From the NCBI RefSeq assembly GCF_036237315.1, contig NZ_CP108356.1, positions 4,841,501 through 4,905,500 on the forward strand: a stretch of 64,000 nucleotides of DNA, read 5' to 3'. Every line of letters starts with the position of its first letter. Position 1 is the stretch's first letter. Positions 44,201 through 51,412 of the stretch are shown piece after piece. Below the pieces are notes generated by a model, which searched no databases, was not told the DNA's origin, and saw nothing but the letters and a program-made list of their open reading frames with translations. Source of the DNA: Streptomyces sp. NBC_01351. GTDB lineage: Bacteria > Actinomycetota > Actinomycetes > Streptomycetales > Streptomycetaceae. The translations under genes and the position numbers were made by a program.

Positions 44201-44611
44201 GCCGGTGCCGGTGCCGGTGCCTGCGGCGCTCGGGTCGGCCTTGGGTGCGGTGCCGGTGCCGGCACCTGCGGCGGGGGCCCCGGGGGCGCGCGCGGTGGGG
44301 CCGGTTCCGCCGGGGCCGGGCGCGCGCCGGGGCGTCTCCTCGGACGCCGAACGTTTCCAGGGGTCGGAGGGCCGAGGGCGGCCCAGTTCGGCGTCCTGCG
44401 GGGAGCGCCCCGACACACACCCGACCCCGTCGGAACCGGTGGGTGCGGCCCCGGTTTCCGTGCCTGCCGGGCATGCGGCGGCGGAGCGAGGGGCGGGCCC
44501 TTGGGCCGGGAGTGCGGTGGTCCCGGGTCCGGGTCCCGGTTCGGGTGCGGCGGCAGCCGCAAGGGCCTCGGGGTGCTGCCGTGGGTGCGGGATGGCCGGT
44601 ACTCCGTCCAT
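41258..44611 (-). CDS. afsR: AfsR-type SARP regulator with NB-ARC and TPR domains, 1117 aa
   Basis: After a 150-residue Gly/Pro/Ala/Thr-rich extension: OmpR-type DNA-binding SARP domain (RFAVLGPIRAWRGSENLPSGT), bacterial transcriptional activator domain (~240-390), NB-ARC NTPase with Walker A GIGGVGKTT, and C-terminal TPR-like repeats (ALCNLSRIHVELGRL; ALGIALTQAGLTTEAL). This is the AfsR architecture; S. coelicolor AfsR is 993 residues and also begins MDG. AfsR is phosphorylated by AfsK and activates afsS. The extension makes this protein longer than usual. ATG 44611 has AGGGGGAC upstream. Its gene is followed directly by the AfsS-like gene, as in S. coelicolor. Confidence 0.9.
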   Translation of the reverse strand: MDGVPAIPHPRQHPEALAAAAAPEPGPGPGTTALPAQGPAPRSAAACPAGTETGAAPTGSDGVGCVSGRSPQDAELGRPRPSDPWKRSASEETPRRAPGPGGTGPTARAPGAPAAGAGTGTAPKADPSAAGTGTGTGTGPETETATSAAGGARFAVLGPIRAWRGSENLPSGTPQQRALLAALLLRGGRTATAPELIDAIWGEDPPQQALATIRTYASRLRKVLDPGLLVSESGGYAIRLRSAATLDLGVARSLADDAEAAREAGDRALARTLLARALDLWDGEPLAGVPGPHAETERIRLAEWRLQLLETRLDLDLEVGHHAEAVSELTALTAAHPLRERLRELLMLALYRSGRQAEALAVYADTRRLLADELGVDPRPELAALQQRILNADADLARAEDPAPAAAPALVRPAQLPATVADFTGRAGFVEELGAVLADGARGQVMAVSALAGIGGVGKTTLAVHVAHAARRHFPDGQLYVDLQGTEPRPAEPVAVLGSFLRALGTPDTAIPDSAAERSALYRSALDGRRILVLLDNARDAAQVRPLLPGTAGCATLVTSRVRMAGLAGAHLVDLDVMSPEEALQLFTRIVGEERVRAERQAALDVVGACGFLPLAIRIAASRLAARRTWTVSVLAAKLADERRRLDELQAGDLAVKATFELGYGQLEPAQQRAFRLLGLADGPDISLAAAAAALDLPEHDTEDLLEALVDCSLLESAAPGRYRFHDLVRLYARACAERDEQPPSGREATLDRLLDFYLATASRVYALERPGDRLPAHLSDTHYPGLDFADSRAALDWLYSEADPLLACVRQASVRGGETPVLRRAVDLLWAAKDLAESGANSKQYESAALALRDAAQAAKDPYAEGRARTTLTNVHLVAGRFAEADDEARQATALAREAGDPLPSCWAPNDRGIIALYEGRYSDGERYLLEAIANFRADANYVGEASALCNLSRIHVELGRLTSAIDLAQQGIAIYDRMGLTLRLANGRYALGIALTQAGLTTEALAQLTDALALFHDNRQPLWEGITHFRLAEVHLSAGRATLAAAHAEQAVALRVMGGEWRRACVLMVLGRALRRLGQRDRARVCWRDAEAVFAQLGSSELAEVRALLAAEIAA

Positions 44612-44706
44612 CTGTCGTCCCCCTGCCTTCCGTCGGTGTAAGGGTCAGTCTGCCCTGTGTTGCGCGTACACGTCAGCCCGTCCCGGAGCCATCGGCTCCC
44701 AACTAG

Positions 44707-44721
44707 CTGACGGTTCGTCAG
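44707..44721. promoter_or_regulatory. Catabolic regulon operator, copy 9 (CTGACGGTTCGTCAG)
   Basis: Perfect arms. It lies in the divergent region between afsR and the amidohydrolase gene, 21 bases before the latter's ATG and 95 bases upstream of the afsR start. Confidence 0.8.
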
Positions 44722-44742
44722 ATCAGCGCTACCGTATGAGCC

Positions 44743-45969
44743 ATGGAGACCTTCCCGAAGATCATCTCGGTGGACGACCACACGGTGGAGCCCCCCCACG
44801 TCTGGCGGGACCGGCTCCCGTCCAAGTACAAGGACATCGGCCCCCGCGTCGTCCGCGCCCCCCTGAAGGAAATGACCTTCCTCGGCGGCAAGTTCGCCCC
44901 CGTCATGGGAGCCAAGGGCGACGACGGCCCGATCGGCGACTGGTGGGTGTACGAGGACCTGCACCGGCCGCTCACCCGCCTCGACACGGCCGTCGGATAC
45001 GACCGGGACGAGATCAAACTGGAAGTCATCACCTACGAGCAGATGCGCCCGGGGTCCTTTTCGGTTCCCGACCGTCTCGCGGACATGGACGTCAACCACG
45101 TCCAGTCGGCGCTCTGCTTCCCCACCTTCCCGCGCTTCTGCGGCCAGACCTTCACCGAGGCCAAGGACCGCGAGCTGGGGCTGCTCGGCGTGCGGGCGTA
45201 CAACGACTGGATGGTGGAGGAGTGGTGCGGGCCCGATGCCCGGGGCCGCTTGATCCCCCTCACCCTGATCCCCCTGTGGGACGCGCGCCTCGCCGCCGCC
45301 GAGGTCCGCCGCAACGCCGCCCGCGGCGTGCGCGCCGTCGCCTTCTCCGAGATACCCCCGCACCTGGGCCTCCCGTCCATCCACACCGACGAGTGGGACC
45401 CCTTCCTGGAGGCGTGCAACGAGACCGGCACGGTCATCGCCATGCACATCGGCTCCTCCTCGCGGATGCCGTCGACCTCCGCGGACGCCCCGCCGGCGGT
45501 CGGCTCCACCATCACCTTCGCCAACTGCTGCTTCTCGATGGTCGACTGGCTGATGAGCGGCAAGTTCGAACGCTTCCCGAACCTGAAGATCATGTACGCC
45601 GAGGGTCAGATCGGCTGGATCCCGTACATCCTGGAACGCGCGAACGTGGTCTGGGAGGAGAACCGCGGCTGGGGCGGCGTCGCGGACAAGGTCCTGCGGC
45701 CGCCGGCGGAGCTCTTCGCCGAGCACGTCTTCGGCTGCTTCTTCGACGACGCCTTCGGGCTCAAGAACCTCGACTCCATCGGCGTCGCCAACGTCCTCTA
45801 CGAGACCGACTACCCCCACTCGGACTCCACTTGGCCGAAGTCCCGCGAGGTCGGCGAGGCACAGATGGGGCACCTGGCCCCGGACGTGGTGGACCGCATC
45901 GTGCGCGGCAACGCCATCGATCTGCTCGGGCTGACGCCGGACGGGCTGTGGGCGGGTCCGGGCGCCTGA
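44743..45969 (+). CDS. Amidohydrolase 2 family metal-dependent hydrolase/decarboxylase, 408 aa
   Basis: TIM-barrel of the ACMSD/amidohydrolase-2 type: VDDHTVEPPHVW at the N-terminus, AMHIGSSSRMPS in the middle, MYAEGQIGWIPYILERAN, and VLYETDYPHSDSTWP with the metal-binding Asp near the end. Relatives decarboxylate or hydrolyse ring-derived acids, or act on acyl chains in actinobacterial lipid and steroid degradation. It is under operator copy 9. The leader to ATG 44743 is very short and lacks a good ribosome site, so the message may be leaderless. It ends before a strong hairpin (45986-46020). Confidence 0.85.
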   Translation: METFPKIISVDDHTVEPPHVWRDRLPSKYKDIGPRVVRAPLKEMTFLGGKFAPVMGAKGDDGPIGDWWVYEDLHRPLTRLDTAVGYDRDEIKLEVITYEQMRPGSFSVPDRLADMDVNHVQSALCFPTFPRFCGQTFTEAKDRELGLLGVRAYNDWMVEEWCGPDARGRLIPLTLIPLWDARLAAAEVRRNAARGVRAVAFSEIPPHLGLPSIHTDEWDPFLEACNETGTVIAMHIGSSSRMPSTSADAPPAVGSTITFANCCFSMVDWLMSGKFERFPNLKIMYAEGQIGWIPYILERANVVWEENRGWGGVADKVLRPPAELFAEHVFGCFFDDAFGLKNLDSIGVANVLYETDYPHSDSTWPKSREVGEAQMGHLAPDVVDRIVRGNAIDLLGLTPDGLWAGPGA

Positions 45970-45985
45970 GGCAGTGGCCGGCCCC

Positions 45986-46020
45986 GCTGCTCACGTGCGG
46001 TGCGTCCGCACGTGAGCAGC
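45986..46020 (+). terminator. Perfect 15-bp stem terminator
   Basis: Arms GCTGCTCACGTGCGG (45986-46000) and CCGCACGTGAGCAGC (46006-46020) with a TGCGT loop, 16 bases after the amidohydrolase stop. The stem contains CACGTG. Confidence 0.85.
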
Positions 46021-46190
46021 CGTACGACGTGGGCCGGTTCGGCACCTGAGGTGGAGCGGGCTCCCCCGGACGGGGGAGTGCCGGATCGTGCGGCCGCCGG
46101 ATTCGGGGGCGGGGCCCGGGCGGCGAGGCTTGGACGCAAGGCGGGGGACACCGGGACCGCCACTCGCACCCGAGCCCGCTGGAGCATCCG

Positions 46191-46703
46191 ATGACGACCC
46201 TGACCGCGAACGCACGCCCCGCCCGCCGGACCGTATGGGCCGCCTATACCGCCGCGGCGGCGGCCCTGGGGTACGCGGCCCCGCACTTCTGGTGGGGCGC
46301 CGGCGTCGCGGCGATGTTCCCCGGCGACTTCGCCACGGCCCCGCACGGCAACCTGGAGGCCGCGATCGGCTACTGGGTGATGGGCGGGGTGGCGGCCCTC
46401 GGGGCGGTGCTCGCCCTTGCCCTGGTCCGCCCTTGGGGCCGCCGCATCCCGGCGGGCCTGATCGCGATCCCGGCGGGGATCGCCGCGATCGGCATGACCC
46501 TCTGGGGCTTCACCTACTTCGCGATGCAGTACCTGCTGGCCGCGGGCCGCGTGGTCTCGGCCCCGTCCTTCGCCGCCGGGGACGCCCACCCGCAGGCCGC
46601 ATGGGGGCTGTTCTGGTACGGGCTGTTCCTGGTGTGGGGGATCTCCCTGGGCGCGGCGGCCCGGCAGCGGATGAGGGGGTCGCGCTTGTGGCGCCGGCAC
46701 TGA
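46191..46703 (+). CDS. DUF3995 family membrane protein, 170 aa
   Basis: Four membrane helices (about 15-35, 58-80, 88-108, 140-158). The motifs YAAPHFWWGAGV and WGLFWYGLFLVWGI are typical of DUF3995, a small integral membrane family of unknown function. ATG 46191 begins MTTLTANARP. It stands alone, convergent with the MFS gene, with a hairpin between. Confidence 0.75.
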   Translation: MTTLTANARPARRTVWAAYTAAAAALGYAAPHFWWGAGVAAMFPGDFATAPHGNLEAAIGYWVMGGVAALGAVLALALVRPWGRRIPAGLIAIPAGIAAIGMTLWGFTYFAMQYLLAAGRVVSAPSFAAGDAHPQAAWGLFWYGLFLVWGISLGAAARQRMRGSRLWRRH

Positions 46704-46740
46704 TGACGACCCGCCGGTCGACCCCCGCCCCGAAGCTTTC

Positions 46741-46765
46741 GTGACACTTTCCGCGAAGGTGTCAC
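46741..46765. terminator. Hairpin between DUF3995 and MFS genes
   Basis: Arms GTGACACTTT (46741-46750) and AAGGTGTCAC (46756-46765) with one G-T pair and a five-base loop. It overlaps the last bases of the MFS gene and probably terminates the DUF3995 transcript. Confidence 0.6.
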
Positions 46766-48057
46766 AACGATTCGGGTGCACCCTGCTGAACGGGATCCTT
46801 GGATTCCGGGTGTCCTGGACCGCCGGTCGGGGCAGCGCCACGCAGTGCTGCCTCGACCCGGCGGTTGCTGGTCATGGTCGCCGTGACGGCGGTCATGGTG
46901 AGGAGGAGGCCGGCGGCGGCGTAGAGCGGGGTGCGTATGTCGTACGTGGTGGCCAGCCAGCCGCCGAGGAAGGCGCCGAACGGGGCGGCGCACATGGCGA
47001 GCATGCGGGAAGTGGAGGCGACCCGGCCCATCAGGTGGGCCGGGACGATCGCCTGCCGGAGGGAGGGGGCGAGCACCATCGTGGCGCCCATGCCCGCCCC
47101 GCAGACGGCGAGCGCGAGACCGGCCACGTACGGATTCTGGGCGGTGGCAAGCCCCAGGATGGCCAGTCCCTCGACCGCGGCCGTGCAGGTCAGCGCGGTG
47201 CCGGTGCCGAGTCGTCGGCCGAGGAAGGAAGCGATGCCCGCGCCGAGCAGGCCGCCGGTGGCTTCCGCCGTGAGGAGCAGGCCGAAGCCGAAGGTGTCGA
47301 TGCCGAGGCGGTCGTGCGCGAAGAGGGCGAGCACGGTCTCCACGGCGATGAAGGCGATGTTTCCGACCGCCGGACGGAGTGCGAGCCCGAGCAGCAGCCG
47401 GTCCCGGAAGACGTACGAGGCCCCTGCCCGCGCCTGCCGCAGCAGCGACTCGCGGGCCTGCGGTGCGGGCCGGGGCACGGCGGGCAGCGACCGTACGAGC
47501 AGTGCGGAGACTGCGAACGACACCGCGTCGGCGAGCAGCGGAACCGCCCGCCCGAGCGCGAGCAGCGCACTGCCCGCGGGCGGCCCGGCGAAGCCGGACG
47601 CGGCGGTCTGGGCGCCGCGCAGGCGGGAGTTGGCGCGCTCCAGGAGCGCGGGGTCGCGGCCGAGCAGATCCGGCAGATAGGCCGTGGCGGCCGTGTCGAA
47701 GAAGAGTCCGCCGAGGCCGAGCAGGAAGGCGACGGCCGCGAGCAGCGGAATGCTCAGCACGTCGAGCGCGGCCGCTGCCACCGGTATCGCGAGCAGCGCC
47801 GCGCGTCCCGCGTCCGCGACCCACATCGTGCGCCGGCGGTCCCAGCGGTCCACCAGCGCACCGCCGAGCACCCCGAAGAGCAGCCACGGCAGTGTGCCGG
47901 CGGCGGTGACGACGGCGAGCGCCATCGGATCCCGGGTCAGCGTCAACGCGATCAGCGGCAGTGCGGCATGCGTCACCCCGTCACCGAGCGAGGACACCGT
48001 CTGCGCGGTCCACAGCCGTCCGAACCCGGACGGCAACTTCTTCATCTCTGAGGTCAC
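46762..48057 (-). CDS. MFS transporter, 431 aa
   Basis: About 12 membrane helices with the A-motif-like loop GGALVDRWDRRRTMWVAD between helices 2 and 3, as in the MFS family related to enterobactin exporters and macrolide efflux proteins (EntS/TMR type). Likely drug or metabolite export. GTG 48057 overlaps the stop of the ArsR-type gene (GTGA), so the regulator and transporter are one operon; AAGGGG lies eight bases before. ATG 48045 is an alternative. Confidence 0.85.
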   Translation of the reverse strand: MTSEMKKLPSGFGRLWTAQTVSSLGDGVTHAALPLIALTLTRDPMALAVVTAAGTLPWLLFGVLGGALVDRWDRRRTMWVADAGRAALLAIPVAAAALDVLSIPLLAAVAFLLGLGGLFFDTAATAYLPDLLGRDPALLERANSRLRGAQTAASGFAGPPAGSALLALGRAVPLLADAVSFAVSALLVRSLPAVPRPAPQARESLLRQARAGASYVFRDRLLLGLALRPAVGNIAFIAVETVLALFAHDRLGIDTFGFGLLLTAEATGGLLGAGIASFLGRRLGTGTALTCTAAVEGLAILGLATAQNPYVAGLALAVCGAGMGATMVLAPSLRQAIVPAHLMGRVASTSRMLAMCAAPFGAFLGGWLATTYDIRTPLYAAAGLLLTMTAVTATMTSNRRVEAALRGAAPTGGPGHPESKDPVQQGAPESL

Positions 48058-48593
48058 TTGGCGTCCCCTTCGGACTGGTCGCGGCGTGCCGGGTGGAACA
48101 GTGCGAAGACGAGCGACGCGTCCGGCAGCGACGGATCGGACAATTTCCGGTACTCGTGGGCCAATGCCTCCAGCCGCGCCCCCAGCTCCGCGAACTGCTC
48201 GTCGGTGAGCCGCAGATGCGCCATCCCCACGTGCCGCTCGCCGTCCGCCGGCGCCGCCTCCAGGTCCGCCACCGCATGCCTCATCAGCATGTCCGGCCCT
48301 CCCTCGCCCGGATCCGGCAGCACGATCGACCGCGCGGCCATCGCGTAGTACCGCTCGTTGACCCCCCGCACCTTCCGCGTCCGAACCACCTTCACCAGGC
48401 CGGCCCGCTCCAGCAGCCGCACGTGATAGCTGGAACTGCCCTTCGCCAGTCCCACCCGTGCGGCGATCTGTGTGATCGTCGCCGGTTCGAAGCGGAGCAC
48501 GGCCATGATCCGGTGACGCGTGAGGTTGGAGACGGCGCGCAGCTGCTCGTCAGTGGTGACGTGGAAGGTCTCGGGAAGATCATCGGTGGGCAT
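48054..48593 (-). CDS. ArsR-type winged-HTH regulator, 179 aa
   Basis: HTH: QLRAVSNLTRHRIMAVLRFEPATITQIAARVGLAKGSSSYHVRLLERAGLVKVVRTRKV, an ArsR/HTH_20-like winged helix. The C-terminal part is an unrecognised helical domain (LTDEQFAELGARLEALAHEYRKL). No metal-binding cysteines, so it probably senses an organic compound. A 12-base-arm palindrome (48597-48626) begins four bases before its ATG, a clear autoregulatory operator. It is coupled to the MFS gene, which it probably represses. Confidence 0.85.
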   Translation of the reverse strand: MPTDDLPETFHVTTDEQLRAVSNLTRHRIMAVLRFEPATITQIAARVGLAKGSSSYHVRLLERAGLVKVVRTRKVRGVNERYYAMAARSIVLPDPGEGGPDMLMRHAVADLEAAPADGERHVGMAHLRLTDEQFAELGARLEALAHEYRKLSDPSLPDASLVFALFHPARRDQSEGDAK

Positions 48594-48596
48594 GCG

Positions 48597-48626
48597 CCTA
48601 ATGGTCAACACTTCTTGACCATTAGG
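48597..48626. promoter_or_regulatory. Operator of the ArsR-MFS operon (perfect 12-bp arms)
   Basis: Arms CCTAATGGTCAA (48597-48608) and TTGACCATTAGG (48615-48626) with a six-base spacer, four bases upstream of the ArsR-type ATG. TTGACC could be part of a -35 box. Confidence 0.8.
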
Positions 48627-48724
48627 CAAGAGGTTTCCGTACGGTTGTCCGGAAACCCTTCCAGGGTTGATCAAGCTGCCGGCGCGACGGAGGATTCTCG
48701 GAGCCGGCCACTTAATGTCGGCGC

Positions 48725-49249
48725 ATGCCTCGACTCGAACGGCTTCGCGCCGACCACGCCCCGGCTCTCCTTGAGTTCGAGCGGGAGAACCGCGCCTACT
48801 TCGCGGCCTCGGTCCCGGACCGAGGTGACCACTACTTCGCGCACTTCGCCGAGCGGCACCGCGATCTGCTGGCCGAGCAGGCCGAGGGGACGTGCCTCTT
48901 CCACCTGCTGGTGGGTGACGACGGTGCGGTGGTGGGGCGGGCCAACCTGATCGACGTCGCGGACGGCTCGGCCGAGCTCGGCTACCGCATCGCCGAGAAG
49001 GCCGCGGGGAAGGGGCTGGCCACGGCGGCCGTGCGGGAGGTGTGCGAGCTGGCCGCCGCGGAGTACGGGCTCGGCGAGCTGTGGGCCGTGACGACCGTCG
49101 ACAACGCCGGCTCGCGCGCCGTGCTGGCCCGTACGGGGTTCGTTGCCGTGGCCGAGATGGAGGTGGACGGGCGGCCGGGGCTTCGTTTCGTACGGAGGAT
49201 CGAGCCTGCGGAAACGATATCCCTTGACGTCGATCTTGATATCGTTTAA
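48725..49249 (+). CDS. GNAT family N-acetyltransferase, 174 aa
   Basis: RimJ/RimL-like GNAT: LERLRADHAPALLEFERENR at the start, AELGYRIAEKAAGKGLATAAVREVCELA (acetyl-CoA binding loop with the R/Q-x-x-G-x-G/A pattern as A-G-K-G-L), then GLGELWAVTTVDNAGSRAVLARTGFV. Acetylates a protein N-terminus or small amine. Its last codons and stop overlap the palindromic operator of the following vapBC pair (49212-49247). Confidence 0.85.
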   Translation: MPRLERLRADHAPALLEFERENRAYFAASVPDRGDHYFAHFAERHRDLLAEQAEGTCLFHLLVGDDGAVVGRANLIDVADGSAELGYRIAEKAAGKGLATAAVREVCELAAAEYGLGELWAVTTVDNAGSRAVLARTGFVAVAEMEVDGRPGLRFVRRIEPAETISLDVDLDIV

Positions 49250-49252
49250 GTG
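49212..49252 (+). promoter_or_regulatory. vapBC operator-promoter (perfect 10-bp arms)
   Basis: Arms AAACGATATC (49212-49221) and GATATCGTTT (49238-49247) enclose TTGACG (49224-49229), which stands 17 bases before TAAGTG (49247-49252), a plausible -35/-10 pair. So a VapBC complex binding the arms would cover its own promoter. Confidence 0.75.
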
Positions 49253-49290
49253 GACAGGGGCCGGGTGGCCCCTCGCTGAGGAGGGTCGCC

Positions 49291-49542
49291 ATGGCCAGAA
49301 CCGTGATCGACGTCGACGACGCCCTGCTGGCTGAGGCCGCCAAGATCTTCGGTACGAAGACGAAGGTGGCTACCGTGAACGCGGCCCTTGAGGACGTGGT
49401 CAAGCGCCGCGATCGGGAGGAATTCCTGAACTGGATCGCCGAGGGCGGGCTGCCTGATCTGACCGGCCCGGTTGAGGAATCCGCCCCGGCGGCCGTCGAG
49501 CCTGAGGTCGCGACGGAGCACATGCAGGACAGGGCGGCATGA
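49291..49542 (+). CDS. VapB-type antitoxin, 83 aa
   Basis: Ribbon-helix-helix start MARTVIDVDDALLAEAAKIFGTKTKVATVNAALEDVVKR, the usual type II VapB pattern, then a flexible acidic C-terminus that would wrap the toxin. ATG 49291 has GAGGAGG upstream. It overlaps the next gene by four bases (ATGA), and a palindromic operator lies about 45 bases upstream. Confidence 0.9.
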   Translation: MARTVIDVDDALLAEAAKIFGTKTKVATVNAALEDVVKRRDREEFLNWIAEGGLPDLTGPVEESAPAAVEPEVATEHMQDRAA

Positions 49543-49955
49543 CCGAGCGCTTCCTCATCGACAAGTCCGCGCTGGCGCGCTACCCCAAGCCGGCCGTGCA
49601 CAAGGTTGTGTTCCCGCTCCACGTGGCGGGAGTGCTGGCGGTGTGCGGAGCTGTGGAGCTGGAGGTGATGTACAGCGCCCGGTCCAAGTCCGACGCGGAC
49701 CGGGTCCGCAAGGGAATGGCGGCCTTCGACTGGCTCCCCACCCCCGACGAGACCTGGGACCGGGCGTTGGAGGTGCAGCGGAAGCTCATCGAGGTGGGGA
49801 ACTGGAAGGCCGTGTCCCTCCCTGACCTCATCATTGCGGCGACAGCCGAACGGCACGGCGCCACCGTCCTCCACTACGACGGCGACTACGACATGATCGC
49901 CAAGGTCACCGGACAGCCGATGCGCTGGGTCGTGCCGCGCGGCGAGGCCGACTGA
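49539..49955 (+). CDS. VapC-type PIN-domain toxin ribonuclease, 138 aa
   Basis: PIN nuclease with the expected acidic residues: Asp8 (FLIDKSAL), Glu40/42 (CGAVELEV), Asp96 (SLPDLIIAATAERHG) and Asp114/116/118 (LHYDGDYDMIA). In the family Mg2+ held by these residues cleaves RNA, often tRNA or rRNA. The start overlaps the antitoxin stop, the normal toxin-antitoxin arrangement. Confidence 0.9.
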   Translation: MTERFLIDKSALARYPKPAVHKVVFPLHVAGVLAVCGAVELEVMYSARSKSDADRVRKGMAAFDWLPTPDETWDRALEVQRKLIEVGNWKAVSLPDLIIAATAERHGATVLHYDGDYDMIAKVTGQPMRWVVPRGEAD

Positions 49956-50045
49956 GGTCCGGGCCGCCGCCGGCCCGCGCCGCCGGCCTTGCACCCGCGC
50001 CCGCCCCCGAGGCATGCTTCGCCGGGGCAAAGCGGGAGGATCATC

Positions 50046-50882
50046 ATGCCGGTGGACAGGCGGAACGTGGTGACGGTGGTGCTGTGCGCCGTCGCGGCGC
50101 TGGGGGCGTCCGCTGCGGTGGCCAAGCTGGCGCCGCCCGAGGGGGCTCCGGCCGTGCGGGCGAAGGCTGCGCCGACTGCCTCGCCGACGGCCTCGTCGCG
50201 TTCGCAAGCTTCGCCCAAGCCCCAGCTCACCGCGCCCCTGCCCGCACCGGTGACCCCCAAGCCGGGCGGCCCGGCAGCCTTCACCGGGGCCCTGTTCACG
50301 GGCGGGCTGGACGGGGACCACTTCTGCACCGCGACCGTCGTGAGCAGTCCGGGGAAGAACCTCGTCGTCACCGCCGGGCACTGTCTGCTCGCCGGGGTCC
50401 ACGCGGGCGGTGAGGACGGGGCCGTCTTCGTGCCCGCCTACGCCAACGGGTTCGCCCCGTACGGCACGTGGAGGATCGAGCAGGTCTTCGAGGACGAGCG
50501 CTGGGCCGAGGGCACGGACGACGCCTACGACCTCGCCTTCGCCCGCCTCGCCCCCGACGGCAAGGGGCGCAACATCGAGGACGTGACCGGCGCGGCCGCC
50601 CTCGATACGAGCGGGCGCACGGCCGAGGAGGTGACCGTCACCGGGTATCCCGCCGACCGCAAGGTTCCGCGTACCTGCACGGCGGTCGCGGTCCGGCTGA
50701 GCGCGACCGAACAGCGCTTCGACTGCGCCGACTTCCCCGGCGGCACCAGCGGCAGCGCGTGGATCGCCGGCGACGGGAAGATAGTCGGCGTCCTCACGGG
50801 CGGCGACACAGACGACGTGTCGACCAGCACCGTCCTCGGGGAGTACGCCGCCTCGCTGTACGCCAAGGCGACGGGCCGCTGA
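50046..50882 (+). CDS. Secreted trypsin-like serine protease, 278 aa
   Basis: N-terminal membrane/signal segment (residues 8-26), a Pro/Ala/Ser-rich linker to ~75, then a chymotrypsin-like domain with His112 (VTAGHCLLAG), Asp162 (DAYDLAFARL) and Ser235 (GGTSGSAWI). Cysteines at 94, 113, 211 and 227 could make disulfides. ATG 50046 has GGGAGGA at good distance. It stands alone; the substrate is unknown. Confidence 0.85.
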   Translation: MPVDRRNVVTVVLCAVAALGASAAVAKLAPPEGAPAVRAKAAPTASPTASSRSQASPKPQLTAPLPAPVTPKPGGPAAFTGALFTGGLDGDHFCTATVVSSPGKNLVVTAGHCLLAGVHAGGEDGAVFVPAYANGFAPYGTWRIEQVFEDERWAEGTDDAYDLAFARLAPDGKGRNIEDVTGAAALDTSGRTAEEVTVTGYPADRKVPRTCTAVAVRLSATEQRFDCADFPGGTSGSAWIAGDGKIVGVLTGGDTDDVSTSTVLGEYAASLYAKATGR

Positions 50883-50907
50883 GGCGACGGGCCGCTGAGG
50901 TGCCGGC

Positions 50908-51351
50908 TCAGGCGAGCAGGCCCAGGTGGACCGGATCCGTCGGGGCGCCGGCGGCCAGCAGGTCCGGGAGGCGCGGGGGCCACAGCGGTTCGCCGAGGGT
51001 GGCCAGGCGTTCCGGGGAGAGCCACTGCCAGTGGATGCCCGGGTATTCCAGGACCGGTTCGCGGTGCGGGCCCCTGGCGAGGTAGACGTGCTCGTGCTGG
51101 CGCACCGGGATCCCCTGGTGCGTGAAGTCGTGCTCCCAGGTGCACAGCAGGCGCTCGGGCTCCAGGTCGGTCCACCCGGTCTCCTCGCGCAACTCGCGCC
51201 GTACGCAGTCCTCGGGGCTCTCGCCCGGGTCGATGCCGCCGCCCGGCGGCAGCCAGTGGATGCCCACCTCCACGTTGTCCTCGCGGAAGAGGAACACCGA
51301 CCCCTGGGGGGAGAGGATGACAACGCGTGCCGCGTGACGTGGAGTTCGCAT
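50908..51351 (-). CDS. Nudix hydrolase, 147 aa
   Basis: Nudix box GGGIDPGESPEDCVRRELREETGW (G-x5-E-x7-REVxEExGW pattern) with flanking strands VVILSPQGSVFLF and HEHVYLARG. Hydrolyses a nucleoside-diphosphate-linked compound with Mg2+. Starts MRTPRHAARVVI at 51351. The neighbour downstream is the secreted protease, convergent. Confidence 0.9.
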   Translation of the reverse strand: MRTPRHAARVVILSPQGSVFLFREDNVEVGIHWLPPGGGIDPGESPEDCVRRELREETGWTDLEPERLLCTWEHDFTHQGIPVRQHEHVYLARGPHREPVLEYPGIHWQWLSPERLATLGEPLWPPRLPDLLAAGAPTDPVHLGLLA

Positions 51352-51412
51352 CGGAGAAGCGTACGCCGGTGGGTGGGCGCGGGGCAGCCGGTTCGTCCCT
51401 CGCGCCCACCCC

